A DNA stretch of 35,767 nucleotides. Origin: CAZGAH01 sp964523295. Its GTDB lineage: Bacteria > Desulfobacterota > Desulfovibrionia > Desulfovibrionales > Desulfovibrionaceae. The DNA lies in contig CAZGAH010000043.1 in NCBI GenBank assembly GCA_964523295.1, positions 1 through 35,767 on the forward strand, given 5' to 3'. Numbering within the stretch: position 1 is the stretch's first letter; each line of letters starts with the position of its first letter. The notes beneath the pieces were generated by a model. It was not told the DNA's origin, made no database searches, and saw only the letters and a list, made by a program, of their open reading frames with translations. This document shows positions 21,800-30,422 of the stretch, piece by piece. A program made the translations under genes and the position numbers.

Positions 21800-22135
21800 A
21801 TGATCATGGTCAAAGCGATCGTGCGTCCCGAGAAGGTGGACCAGGTGCTGGCGGCGTTGCTCGACGCGGGCTTTCCCGCGGCGACCAAGTTCTCGGTTGC
21901 CGGCCGCGGCAAGCAGCGTGGCATCAAAATCGGCGAAATAACCTACGACGAGATTCCCAAGACCATGCTGCTCAGCGTGGTCAAGGACGAGGACAAGGAT
22001 TTCGTGATCGAGACGATCATGACAGCGGCGCGCACCGGCGCCAAGGGCAATTACGGCGACGGCAAGATTTTTGTCACGCCCGTGCTCGATGTCTACACCA
22101 TCAGTTCCGGCGTGCGCGAGACCGCGACCGCCTGA
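21800..22135 (+). CDS. nifI1: PII-like nitrogenase regulator NifI1
   Basis: 111 residues of the PII (GlnB) superfamily: 'MVKAIVRPEKVDQVLAALLDAGFPAATKFSVAGRGKQRG', a T-loop 'IKIGEITYDEIPKTMLLSVV', and 'GAKGNYGDGKIFVTPV' for ATP binding. Position between nifH and nifD identifies NifI1 rather than GlnB. In methanogens NifI1-NifI2 bind dinitrogenase and block it when ammonium is present, with 2-oxoglutarate relieving the block. That role is inferred here. An in-frame ATG two codons downstream is an alternative start. Confidence 0.93.
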   Translation: MIMVKAIVRPEKVDQVLAALLDAGFPAATKFSVAGRGKQRGIKIGEITYDEIPKTMLLSVVKDEDKDFVIETIMTAARTGAKGNYGDGKIFVTPVLDVYTISSGVRETATA

Positions 22136-22147
22136 GGGGAATCCGTC

Positions 22148-22522
22148 ATGAGAGAAGTGATGGCCGTCATCCGCATGAACACTATGAACGCCACCAAAAA
22201 GGCGCTGACCGAGGCCGGCGTGGACGCCTTTTTCGCCTTCGAGGCCCTGGGACGTGGTCAGGGTCTGGTCAATCGCGCGCTCGTGGAGGGCGCTGCCCGG
22301 GGCTACGAGGAGGCTGCGGTCATGCTTGGCGAAAAGGGCAGGCTCTATCCCAAACGCGTCGTTTCCGTGGTGGTCGAGGACGAGGACGTGGACGAGGTGG
22401 TTGCTACCATTATCCGCTGCAATCAGACCGGCAAACCTGGCGATGGCAAGATATTCGTCCTGCCCGTTGCTGACGCGGTACGCGTGCGCACGGCAGAGTC
22501 CGGGGTCAAGGCCATCTCCTAG
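22148..22522 (+). CDS. nifI2: PII-like nitrogenase regulator NifI2
   Basis: 124 residues: 'MREVMAVIRMNTMNATKKALTEAGVDAFFAFEALGRGQG', a longer T-loop than NifI1, and C-terminal 'KPGDGKIFVLPVADAVRVRTAESG'. The T-loop 'RALVEGAARGYEEAAVMLGEKGRLYPKR' is of NifI2 type. It starts 12 bases after nifI1 and ends 31 bases before nifD, so it is produced with its partner and the enzyme it regulates. Confidence 0.93.
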   Translation: MREVMAVIRMNTMNATKKALTEAGVDAFFAFEALGRGQGLVNRALVEGAARGYEEAAVMLGEKGRLYPKRVVSVVVEDEDVDEVVATIIRCNQTGKPGDGKIFVLPVADAVRVRTAESGVKAIS

Positions 22523-22553
22523 CCTGCCGCATCAACCCAGTGAGGAATCAGTT

Positions 22554-24191
22554 ATGGCTCTCAAGAATAGAAAGCGGGCCGCGCCGTTGAGTGCGGCTGA
22601 AATCAAGGCGGAATTGCTTAAAAAGTATCCGCCCAAGGTTGCGCGCAAGCGCTCCAAACAGATCATGATCAACGAGGCGCAGGGGACGGAGACGCCTGAA
22701 ATCATGGCCAACGTGCGCACCACGCCAGGCATCATCACCATGCGCGGTTGCACCTACGCCGGTTGCAAGGGCGTTATTCTCGGTCCCACGCGCGACATCG
22801 TGAACATCACGCACGGACCGATCGGCTGCGGATTCTACTCCTGGCTGACCCGTCGCAACCAGACCCGGCCAGGTCCTGATGGCGACAACTACATGACCTA
22901 CGCGCTCTCCACGGACATGCAGGATCAGGACATCATCTTCGGCGGCGAGAAGAAGCTCGAGGCTGCGATTCAGGAAGCCTTCGACATTTTCAAGCCCAAG
23001 GCCATCGCGATTTTCGCCACCTGTCCGGTCGGGCTTATCGGCGATGATATCCACGCGGTTGCCCGCAAGATGAAGGAGAAGCTCGGGATCAACGTCTTTG
23101 CCTTCTCGTGCGAGGGATACAAGGGCGTCAGCCAGTCCGCGGGGCACCACATCGCCAACAATCAGATATTCACGCACGTGGTCGGCCAGAACGATGTGCC
23201 CAAAGAAGGCAAGTACAAGATCAGCCTGCTCGGCGAGTACAACATCGGCGGCGACGGCTTCGAGATAGACCGCATCTTCGGAAAATGCGGAATCACCAGC
23301 CTGGCCACCTTCAGCGGCAATTCGTCCTACGACCAGTTCGCCTCGGCGCATCAGGCTGATCTGTGCGCGGTCATGTGCCACCGCTCCATCAATTACGTGG
23401 CCGACATGCTCGAGCAGAAGTACGGCATTCCGTGGGTCAAGGTGAACTTCATCGGGGCCGAGGCCACGGCGAAATCCTTGCGCAAGATCGCCCGCTATTT
23501 CGACGACCAGGAACTCATCGATCGCGTCGAGGCGGTCATCGCCGAGGAGATGCCCGCCGTGAAAGCGGCGCAGCAGGACGTGCTCCCGCGCACCACGGGC
23601 AAGACCGCGATGATGTTCGTCGGTGGATCGCGCGCGCACCACTATCAGGAGTTGTTCAGCGAACTGGGCATGCGCACGGTCTCGGCCGGTTACGAGTTCG
23701 CTCACCGTGACGACTACGAGGGACGGCGCGTCATCCCGACGCTGAAGGTCGACGCCGACAGCCGCAACATCGAGGAACTCGACGTGCATCCGGACGAGAC
23801 GCGCTACAAGCCGCGCAAAACCAGCGAGGAGATGGCCAGGCTCGAAGCCGCGGGCGTCACGTTCAAGGAGTATGAGGGAATGGCGGCGGACATGGAGAAC
23901 CAGACCCTGATCATCGACGACCTGAACCAATACGAGGCAGAAAAGCTGGTCGAGCTGCTCAAGCCGGACATCTTTTGCGCGGGCATCAAGGAGAAGTTCT
24001 CGGTCCAGAAGCTCGGCGTACCCATGAAGCAATTGCACAGCTACGACTCGGGCGGTCCCTATGCCGGCTTTCAGGGCGCGATCAACTTCTACAGGGAAAT
24101 CGATCGCCTGACCAACAGCAAAGTCTGGGGCTACCTGAAGGCGCCCTGGCAGGAAAGCCCGGAACTCTCCGGCGCCTACGTGTGGGAATAA
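22554..24191 (+). CDS. nifD: Nitrogenase MoFe protein alpha chain
   Basis: 545 residues. P-cluster ligands Cys66 (RGCTYAG), Cys92 (GPIGCGFYSW) and Cys157 (FATCPVGLIGDD); FeMo-cofactor ligand Cys274 (VMCHRSINY) and the His of 'QLHSYDSGGPYAGF'; the 'EGYKGVSQSAGHH' segment that packs on the cofactor. An insertion of about 50 residues ('RVIPTLKVDADSRNIEELDVHPDETRYKPRKTSEEMARLEAAGVTFKEYEG'), compared with Azotobacter NifD, is shared with clostridial-type and Desulfovibrio proteins. ATG 22554 is chosen because the longer frame upstream is only the overlap of nifI2. A mix of Mo-type residues argues against VnfD/AnfD. Confidence 0.97.
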   Translation: MALKNRKRAAPLSAAEIKAELLKKYPPKVARKRSKQIMINEAQGTETPEIMANVRTTPGIITMRGCTYAGCKGVILGPTRDIVNITHGPIGCGFYSWLTRRNQTRPGPDGDNYMTYALSTDMQDQDIIFGGEKKLEAAIQEAFDIFKPKAIAIFATCPVGLIGDDIHAVARKMKEKLGINVFAFSCEGYKGVSQSAGHHIANNQIFTHVVGQNDVPKEGKYKISLLGEYNIGGDGFEIDRIFGKCGITSLATFSGNSSYDQFASAHQADLCAVMCHRSINYVADMLEQKYGIPWVKVNFIGAEATAKSLRKIARYFDDQELIDRVEAVIAEEMPAVKAAQQDVLPRTTGKTAMMFVGGSRAHHYQELFSELGMRTVSAGYEFAHRDDYEGRRVIPTLKVDADSRNIEELDVHPDETRYKPRKTSEEMARLEAAGVTFKEYEGMAADMENQTLIIDDLNQYEAEKLVELLKPDIFCAGIKEKFSVQKLGVPMKQLHSYDSGGPYAGFQGAINFYREIDRLTNSKVWGYLKAPWQESPELSGAYVWE

Positions 24192-24202
24192 GGAGAACAA
24201 TC

Positions 24203-25579
24203 ATGCTACTCAGACATACGCCCAAAGACGTTGCCGAACGCAGCGCGCTCAACATCAACCCGGCCAAGACCTGCCAGCCGATCGGCGCCATGTACGCGGC
24301 GCTCGGCGTGCATGGCTGCCTGCCGCACAGCCACGGTTCACAGGGCTGCTGCGCCTATCAGCGCAGCGCTCTGACCCGGCATTACAAGGAGCCCGTGTCC
24401 GCCGCGACCAGCTCCTTTACCGAGGGTGCCTCGGTCTTCGGCGGCCAGGCCAACCTGCTCCAGGCCATCGAGAACATCTTCTCGGTCTATGACCCGGACG
24501 TCATCGCCGTGCACACCACCTGTCTCTCGGAGACGATCGGCGACGACCTGCCACAGATCACGGACAGGGCCAGGAAGGAAGGCAAGGTTCCCGACGGCAA
24601 GCACATCATCTATGCCAACACGCCGAGCTACATCGGCTCGCACGTGACCGGGTTCTCGTCCATGGTCAAGGGCATGGTCCGCGGCTTCGCGGCCAGCACC
24701 GGCAAGAAAAACGGCAAAATCAATATCATTCCCGGCTGGGTCGAGCCCGCGGACATGGAGGAACTCAAGCGCATCGCCGCGCTGCTCGGCGTGCCGACCA
24801 ACCTGTTCCCGGACACCTCGGGCGTGCTCAATGGCCCGCTCGACGGCGAATACAGGATGTTTCCCCAGGGAGGCGCCAGCGTCGACGACATCAGAAGCGC
24901 AGGCGACGCCATCGGCACGCTGGCGTTGGGCGAATGGGCCTCTGCCGAGGCCGCGCGCTATCTCGATACGCAGTTTCGCGTACCCTGCCGGGTGCTGGAT
25001 CTGCCGATCGGGCTCAAGGCTACGGATCGTTTCGTCGATGCGTTGCGCATCGTGGCGGGAGTCGGCGTTCCGGATACGCTCGAGGCCGAGCGGGGACAGC
25101 TCGTCGATTTCATCTCCGACATGCATCAGTACTTCTACCACAAGAAGGTCGCGCTGGTCGGCGACCCGGATCAGCTCATCGCCTTGACCGAATTTCTGGT
25201 CACCCTCGACATGTGTCCGGTCCACGTCGTCACCGGAACGCCCGGCAAGCGATTCGAGGCGCGCATCAAGGCCCTGACCGCGGACATGCCCGGCACGGTC
25301 AACGTCCGCGCAGGCGGCGACATGTTCCTTCTGCATCAGTGGATCAAGAACGAGCCCGTGGATCTGCTCATCGGCAATTCGTACTGCAAGTACATTGCGC
25401 GCGACGAGGATATTCCGCTCGTCCGCCACGGGTTTCCGATCCTGGACCGCGTCGGTCACCAGTACCTGCCCACGGCCGGATACAAGGGCGGCCTGCGGCT
25501 CCTGGAAAAGATTCTCGACCGGCTTCTCGACCGCATCGACCGCGACGCCTCTGAGGAATCGTTCGAACTCGTGTTTTAG
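24203..25579 (+). CDS. nifK: Nitrogenase MoFe protein beta chain
   Basis: 458 residues, lacking the long N-terminal arm of Azotobacter NifK. P-cluster ligands Cys24 (KTCQPIGAMYA), Cys49 (GSQGCCAY) and Cys107 (HTTCLSETIGDD); 'ANTPSYIGSHVTGF' and 'GHQYLPTAGYKGGLRLLEKILD' are typical NifK segments. With NifD it forms the alpha2beta2 dinitrogenase. The start ATG 24203 follows AGGAG by 7 bases and lies 11 bases after nifD. Confidence 0.97.
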   Translation: MLLRHTPKDVAERSALNINPAKTCQPIGAMYAALGVHGCLPHSHGSQGCCAYQRSALTRHYKEPVSAATSSFTEGASVFGGQANLLQAIENIFSVYDPDVIAVHTTCLSETIGDDLPQITDRARKEGKVPDGKHIIYANTPSYIGSHVTGFSSMVKGMVRGFAASTGKKNGKINIIPGWVEPADMEELKRIAALLGVPTNLFPDTSGVLNGPLDGEYRMFPQGGASVDDIRSAGDAIGTLALGEWASAEAARYLDTQFRVPCRVLDLPIGLKATDRFVDALRIVAGVGVPDTLEAERGQLVDFISDMHQYFYHKKVALVGDPDQLIALTEFLVTLDMCPVHVVTGTPGKRFEARIKALTADMPGTVNVRAGGDMFLLHQWIKNEPVDLLIGNSYCKYIARDEDIPLVRHGFPILDRVGHQYLPTAGYKGGLRLLEKILDRLLDRIDRDASEESFELVF

Positions 25580-25645
25580 CGGCCTCGCCGAATGGCCAGG
25601 GCGTTCCGCCTTGGCCCGCCGGCGGGGCGAAAGAAGGAGATCGCG

Positions 25646-26860
25646 ATGTCGAATACCATGAAGAAACCTTGCACGGGAGACGCCTGTCAGGCGAACGGGC
25701 ACGCTCTGTATGTACACCTGCCGATCGCCGGCCGTTATACCGCGCGCGGGCTCCATGACACAGACGCCAGTGTCGGCCTGGTCATGAGCCCGCAGGACGC
25801 GCTTGCCTGTCTCGCGCGCGTAATCGCCGGGGCAGGGGGGCGGTCGATCGCCATGGTCGCGCTCTGCGGTCCGGGCGACCCGCTGGCGACTCCCGACGAT
25901 ACCCTCGCCACCCTGCGGCTGATCCGGCAGGCCTATCCCGAGCTGCCCGTCTGCATCGGCGTCAACGGTCCGGGCGGCGCTGCCGTGGCCGAGGACCTGG
26001 CCGCCATCGGGCTGGACCACGTCACGCTCTACGTCAACGCCGTGGACCCCGACATCGTGGCGCGGCTGTATCGCTGGATACGGCCAGGCAAGCGTACCTT
26101 GCCGATCAAAAGCGCCGCGGAGGCGCTCGTGCAGGAGCAGCGTGCGGCGCTGTTGGCCTTCAAGGCTGCGGGTCTGGCCGTGCAGGTCGATGTGATGGTC
26201 TTCCCCGGCATCAACGACGCGCACGTGCCCGACATCGCCAGGACCGTGGCGGCGCTCGGCGCGGATTGCCTGAAGCTCGTACCCTGCGCCCCGATCCCCG
26301 CCATGGCGTCGGACTCGGAGGAGTGCCCCGAACAGCTCGCGCCTGGTGAGGAACTCCTGGAGCGCTTGCGCGCCGAGGCCCGGGTCTGGCTGCCGGTGAC
26401 AACCGAGCCCGACGCGTGCAGCGCCGGCGGCGATGTCGCCCTATGGCAGGAGTCGGGTCCCGGAACCAACGGCGTCGGGTTTCTCGACGGATTGCCCAGG
26501 CCCGACGCCACCAGGCCGAACGTGGCCGTAGCCAGCTCGGACGGCGTCAGGGTCGACGAGCACCTGGGACGCGCGCAACGTTTCCTGATTTACGGCCCCA
26601 GGGACGGGTTGGTCTGTCTGCTCGACGCGCGGCCTGGTCCGCTTCCTGGCGGCGGTGACGAACGCTGGGAAACGCTCGCGCAGGCGCTGTCGGACTGCAA
26701 ACTCGTGCTTGTCGAGCAGGCGGGCCAGAATCCCGAGCGGATCCTGGCTCGCCGGGGCCTGCGCCTCGTGCGCCTCAGCGGGGAGATCGAATCGATTGTG
26801 GACGCACTCTATGGCGGCGGCAAAAAAGCTCGCGGCTGCAACATTCAACGGACGGAGTAA
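25646..26860 (+). CDS. NifB paralogue without the radical-SAM cysteines
   Basis: 404 residues that align end to end with the nifB product of this locus. The N-terminal part keeps 'YVHLPIAGRY' (NifB 'RVHLPVAPRC'), 'CGPGDPLATPDDTLATLRLIRQAYPEL', 'VDVMVFPGINDAHVPDIARTVAALGADCLKLVPCAPIPA', and the C-terminal NifX-like domain 'VAVASSDGVRVDEHLGRAQRFLIY'. Where NifB has CNIQCNYC (cluster-binding CxxxCxxC) this protein has 'YTARGLHD', with no cysteine. The later 'HCKRC' motif is gone too. It cannot bind the SAM-cleaving cluster as NifB does. It may act as a cofactor carrier or scaffold. ATG 25646 has AAGGAG 7 bases upstream. Intact frame, normal codon use, so not decaying. Confidence 0.85.
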   Translation: MSNTMKKPCTGDACQANGHALYVHLPIAGRYTARGLHDTDASVGLVMSPQDALACLARVIAGAGGRSIAMVALCGPGDPLATPDDTLATLRLIRQAYPELPVCIGVNGPGGAAVAEDLAAIGLDHVTLYVNAVDPDIVARLYRWIRPGKRTLPIKSAAEALVQEQRAALLAFKAAGLAVQVDVMVFPGINDAHVPDIARTVAALGADCLKLVPCAPIPAMASDSEECPEQLAPGEELLERLRAEARVWLPVTTEPDACSAGGDVALWQESGPGTNGVGFLDGLPRPDATRPNVAVASSDGVRVDEHLGRAQRFLIYGPRDGLVCLLDARPGPLPGGGDERWETLAQALSDCKLVLVEQAGQNPERILARRGLRLVRLSGEIESIVDALYGGGKKARGCNIQRTE

Positions 26861-26864
26861 TCCC

Positions 26865-27170
26865 ATGCCTAAGCCCGAAACCCATATCCTGCTCTGCCAG
26901 AGCTTCCGTCTCAAAGGCGATCCCAAGGGCATCTGCCACAAACAGTCTGACGGCTTTCTGCAATACCTGGAAGAGGAGATCCTCGATCGCGGGCTGGACT
27001 GTCAGGTCACGACCACGGGCTGCCTGAAGCAGTGCGAGGACGGCCCCGTGGTCATCGTCTATCCGCAGGGCTGGTGGTTCAGACAGGTCAGCAGCGAAGC
27101 GGTCCTTGACGCAATACTCGACTCGATCGAGGCCGGAACACCGGCTAGCGAAAATCTGCTGTACGCCTAG
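26865..27170 (+). CDS. Thioredoxin-like [2Fe-2S] ferredoxin
   Basis: 101 residues. Four cysteines (C11, C24, C53, C57; spacing CX12C...CX3C) bind a [2Fe-2S] cluster in the thioredoxin-like ferredoxin fold, like the Clostridium pasteurianum and Azotobacter nif-linked proteins. Position between the NifB paralogue (4 bases after its stop) and nifE suggests a redox or cofactor-assembly role. An electron donor to nitrogenase itself is possible but unproven. Confidence 0.85.
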   Translation: MPKPETHILLCQSFRLKGDPKGICHKQSDGFLQYLEEEILDRGLDCQVTTTGCLKQCEDGPVVIVYPQGWWFRQVSSEAVLDAILDSIEAGTPASENLLYA

Positions 27171-27182
27171 AGGACCATGATC

Positions 27183-27638
27183 ATGTCTGCTGCCGCCGTC
27201 ATCATTCGTTGCGCCGTACCTGCCGATCTCGACGCGCTCGTCACTCTGCTCGACGCGCTGTTTCGAATCGAGGCGGACTTTACGCCCGACGCGGCACGGC
27301 AACGTCGGGGCCTGTCGCTGATGCTTGGAAATGATCCCGGGCGCTGCGTGCTCGTGGCCGAGCTCAACGGCCTGGTCGTGGGCATGTGTACCGCGCAGTT
27401 GCTGGTCTCCTCGTCCGAGGGCGGGCTGAGCGCGCTCATCGAGGACGTGGTCGTGGACGAGGCATATCACGGGCGCGGGATCGGCCGCGGGCTCATTGAC
27501 GCGATCGGCGCCTGGGCCGCGGCAGCGGGCGCGAAACGCATGCAACTGCTTGCCGATCGGAACAATCGTGCGGCCCTGGATTTCTACGAGCGCATCGGCT
27601 GGGAGCGCACACAGCTCGTCTGCCTGCGACGACGTTGA
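27183..27638 (+). CDS. GNAT-family N-acetyltransferase in the nif operon
   Basis: 151 residues: GNAT fold with acetyl-CoA loop 'VVVDEAYHGRGIGRGLIDAIGAWA' (R-x-x-G-x-G variant GRGIGRG) and terminal 'NRAALDFYERIGWERTQL'. ATG 27183 sits 8 bases after AGGA; ATG 27177 is an alternative. It lies 12 bases after the ferredoxin gene and 31 before nifE, without its own promoter, so it is expressed with nif genes. Target unknown; an acetylated nif protein or a small molecule are both possible. Confidence 0.88.
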   Translation: MSAAAVIIRCAVPADLDALVTLLDALFRIEADFTPDAARQRRGLSLMLGNDPGRCVLVAELNGLVVGMCTAQLLVSSSEGGLSALIEDVVVDEAYHGRGIGRGLIDAIGAWAAAAGAKRMQLLADRNNRAALDFYERIGWERTQLVCLRRR

Positions 27639-27669
27639 TCACAACAACGCAACCCGGGAGAGTACCGTC

Positions 27670-29061
27670 ATGAACGCCGCTTCAATACTCGAAGAACGCA
27701 AGGCCTCGATCCACCGCATCGGTACAGAGCCCTTCTCGCTGGCCTGCGATCGCGACAGCCTGGCCGGCGCCGTCAGTCAGCGCGCCTGCGTGTTCTGCGG
27801 CGCGCGCGTGGTGCTCTATCCGATAGCCGACGCCCTGCACCTGATACACGGCCCCATCGGCTGCGCGGCCTACACCTGGGATATCCGCGGCGCGCTCTCC
27901 AGCGGGCCCGAACTCCACCGCTTGAGCTTCTCTACCGATCTGCAGGAAAAAGACGTCATTTTCGGTGGTGAAAAGAAGCTCGAGGCCGCGCTCCTGGAGC
28001 TTATCGAACGACACAAGCCCAACGCCGCCTTCGTCTACGCGACCTGCATCGTCGGGATCATCGGCGACGACATCGGCGCGGTCTGCCGGCGCGTGCAGGA
28101 GAAAACCGGAATACCGGTGTTGCCGGTCCAGTCCGAGGGATTCAAGGGCAACAAGCGCGACGGTTATTACGCTGCCTGCAACGCGCTGTTCAAACTGGCC
28201 GGACAGGCGCCGGCGGAAGAGGTCGCGGACGTACCGCCGCTGTCGGTCAACGTGCTCGGTGACTTCAACCTGGCCGGCGAAACCTGGATCATCAAGGAGT
28301 ATCTGGAGCGCCTGGGCGTACGCGTTGTCGCTGCGATTACGGGCGACGGCCGCGTGGCCGATGTGATGCGCTGCCACGCCGCGGCCCTGAACCTGGTGCA
28401 GTGCTCGGGCTCGACCATGGAGCTGGCGCGGATGCTCAAAGAGACCTACGGCAAGCCTTTTTTGCGGGTCTCCTGGAACGGGATCGAGGACATGGCCGAG
28501 TCGCTGTACGCGGTCGCCGGGCACTTCGCGTCGCTCGATCCCGGCATCATGGACCGTGCGGCCGAGCTGGTGCGCGCCGAGCTTGAAGATCTCATGCCCA
28601 GGCTGGAGGTTCTGCGGCGCGACCTGACGGGCAAGCGGGCCGCGATTTACGTTGGCGGCGCCTTCAAGGCCTTTTCGCTGATCAAGGCCTTCCGACATCT
28701 GGGCATGCGCGTCGTGCTGGTGGGTTCGCAGACCGGGACCGAGGACGATTACCGTGAGCTCGCCGCAATCTGCGACGAGGGCGCAGTGGTCATCGACGAT
28801 GCCAATCCCCTGGAACTCTCGCACTTCATCAACGAGCTGGACGTGGACCTGTTCGTCGGGGGCGTCAAGGAGCGGCCCATTGCCTTCAAGCTCGGCGTCG
28901 GCTTCTGCGACCACAACCACGAGCGCAAAATCGCGCTCGAGGGCTTTGTCGGCATGTATAATTTCGCCAAAGAGGTCCATCGCTCGGTCATGAGTCCGGT
29001 CTGGAAATTCGTCCCTCGCCGCGCACATCGCACCGGCTCCAAGGAGGTCTGTCATGGATAA
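27670..29061 (+). CDS. nifE: FeMo-cofactor scaffold NifE
   Basis: 463 residues, NifD-like: 'AVSQRACVFCGARVVLYPIADALHLIHGPIGCAAYTWDIRG', 'FSTDLQEKDVIFGGEKKLEAALLELIERHKPNAAFVYATCIVGIIGDDIGAVC', and C-terminal 'KLGVGFCDHNHERKIALEGFVGMYNFAKEVHRSV'. With NifN it forms the scaffold on which NifB-cofactor is converted to FeMo-cofactor before transfer to NifDK. It lacks the catalytic His/Cys layout of NifD and has the NifE cysteine pattern. nifN starts 8 bases before its stop. Confidence 0.95.
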   Translation: MNAASILEERKASIHRIGTEPFSLACDRDSLAGAVSQRACVFCGARVVLYPIADALHLIHGPIGCAAYTWDIRGALSSGPELHRLSFSTDLQEKDVIFGGEKKLEAALLELIERHKPNAAFVYATCIVGIIGDDIGAVCRRVQEKTGIPVLPVQSEGFKGNKRDGYYAACNALFKLAGQAPAEEVADVPPLSVNVLGDFNLAGETWIIKEYLERLGVRVVAAITGDGRVADVMRCHAAALNLVQCSGSTMELARMLKETYGKPFLRVSWNGIEDMAESLYAVAGHFASLDPGIMDRAAELVRAELEDLMPRLEVLRRDLTGKRAAIYVGGAFKAFSLIKAFRHLGMRVVLVGSQTGTEDDYRELAAICDEGAVVIDDANPLELSHFINELDVDLFVGGVKERPIAFKLGVGFCDHNHERKIALEGFVGMYNFAKEVHRSVMSPVWKFVPRRAHRTGSKEVCHG

Positions 29062-30412
29062 GCGCTACGTCTCCAGCACTAACGCCTGCAAGCTCTGCGC
29101 TCCGCTGGGCGCAGCCCTGGCCTTCCGCGGCGTCGAGGGCGCCGTGCCGTTCCTGCATGGCTCGCAGGGGTGCGCGACCTATATGCGTCGCTACATCATC
29201 AGCCATTTTCGTGAGCCTATGGATATCGCTTCCTCGTCGCTGGGCGAAAAGCACGCGATTTACGGCGGCGGCGCAAACCTCAAGAAAGGGCTGCTCACGA
29301 CCATGCAGAAGTACATGCCGCGGCTGATCGGCGTGGCCACTACCTGCCTGACCGAGACCATCGGCGACGACGTGGCGGGCCTGCTTACGGAATTCAAGCG
29401 CGAGTTCGCGGACCTGAAACTGGCCGAGCTTACGCATGTCTCCACGCCGAGCTACTCCGGCTCGCACCTGGACGGTTTCCACGCCGCGGTCCGCGCGCTG
29501 GTCGTGCAGCTTTGCGGCGAAAGGGTCGGGTCGCACGGGCGGCTGAACCTCATGCCCGGGCTGGTCTCGGCCGCGGATCTGCGGCATCTCAAGGAACTCT
29601 GCGCAGGCTTCGGGATCGAACCCACGCTCTTGCCCGACTACTCGGAAACCCTCGATGGTCCGGCACTCGAGGCGTATCAGCCGATCCCCTCGGGCGGCAC
29701 CACGCTCGAGGCCATTCGCGCCATGTCCGGCGCGCCGGCATCGATCGAGTTTGGCATTGGCAGCGGGTCCGTGCCGCGCGAGAGCGCGGGCGCCTGGCTC
29801 GAGACGCGGTTCGCCGTCCCGTTGCATCGTCTTGGCCTGCCCATGGGCCTGCGGCGTACGGACGCCTTTCTCGAAACACTGTCCATGATCGCTGACAATC
29901 CCGTTCCACCAGCTATCGAGCTTGAACGGGGCCGATTGGTGGATGCCATGGTCGACGGACACAAGTACGTTTCCGGCGTACGCGCCGTCGTGTACGGCGA
30001 GGAAGAACTGGTCGTGGGGCTGGTTTCATTCCTGTCCGAGATTGGCGTGATTCCCGTGCTGGTCGGGACCGGAGGCAAGGGCAGGGGGCTGGCTGGCGCC
30101 ATCGCCGCGGCCGCCGGCGACTGCCTGACCGGGCCGCCAAGGGTGCTGGAAGGGGTGGATTTCCACGAAATCGCCGAACAGGCGGCCGAGCTCGCGCCCG
30201 AACTGCTCGTCGGCAACAGCAAGGGCTACCGCTACGCACGCGCGTGGAATGTCCCGCTGCTGCGCGTGGGCTTTCCGATCCACGACCGCTTTGGCGGCCA
30301 GCGGCTCCTGCATCTGGGCTATCGCGGCGCCCTGGAACTCTACGACCGTCTGGTCAACATCCTTCTCGAAAAGCAGCAGTCCGACAGCCCCATCGGCTAC
30401 GGATACCTGTAA
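29054..30412 (+). CDS. nifN: FeMo-cofactor scaffold NifN
   Basis: 452 residues, NifK-like: 'NACKLCAPLGAALAFRGVEGAVPFLHGSQGCATYMRRYIISHFREPMDIASSSLGEKHAIYGG', 'GVATTCLTETIGDDVAGLL', and the short form typical of NifN. It pairs with NifE. Overlaps nifE by 8 bases, giving translational coupling and balanced amounts. Confidence 0.95.
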   Translation: MDKRYVSSTNACKLCAPLGAALAFRGVEGAVPFLHGSQGCATYMRRYIISHFREPMDIASSSLGEKHAIYGGGANLKKGLLTTMQKYMPRLIGVATTCLTETIGDDVAGLLTEFKREFADLKLAELTHVSTPSYSGSHLDGFHAAVRALVVQLCGERVGSHGRLNLMPGLVSAADLRHLKELCAGFGIEPTLLPDYSETLDGPALEAYQPIPSGGTTLEAIRAMSGAPASIEFGIGSGSVPRESAGAWLETRFAVPLHRLGLPMGLRRTDAFLETLSMIADNPVPPAIELERGRLVDAMVDGHKYVSGVRAVVYGEEELVVGLVSFLSEIGVIPVLVGTGGKGRGLAGAIAAAAGDCLTGPPRVLEGVDFHEIAEQAAELAPELLVGNSKGYRYARAWNVPLLRVGFPIHDRFGGQRLLHLGYRGALELYDRLVNILLEKQQSDSPIGYGYL

Positions 30413-30422
30413 GGAGCGCGCC

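Noticed and set aside
22254..22553. Long frame that would extend NifD upstream through nifI2
   Set aside because: It overlaps nifI2 in another frame; NifD starts at 22554 by homology and a ribosome site.
22548..29055. Several 450-630-residue antisense frames across nifD, nifK and nifE
   Set aside because: GC-rich codon bias leaves long stop-free antisense frames; none shows a family motif.
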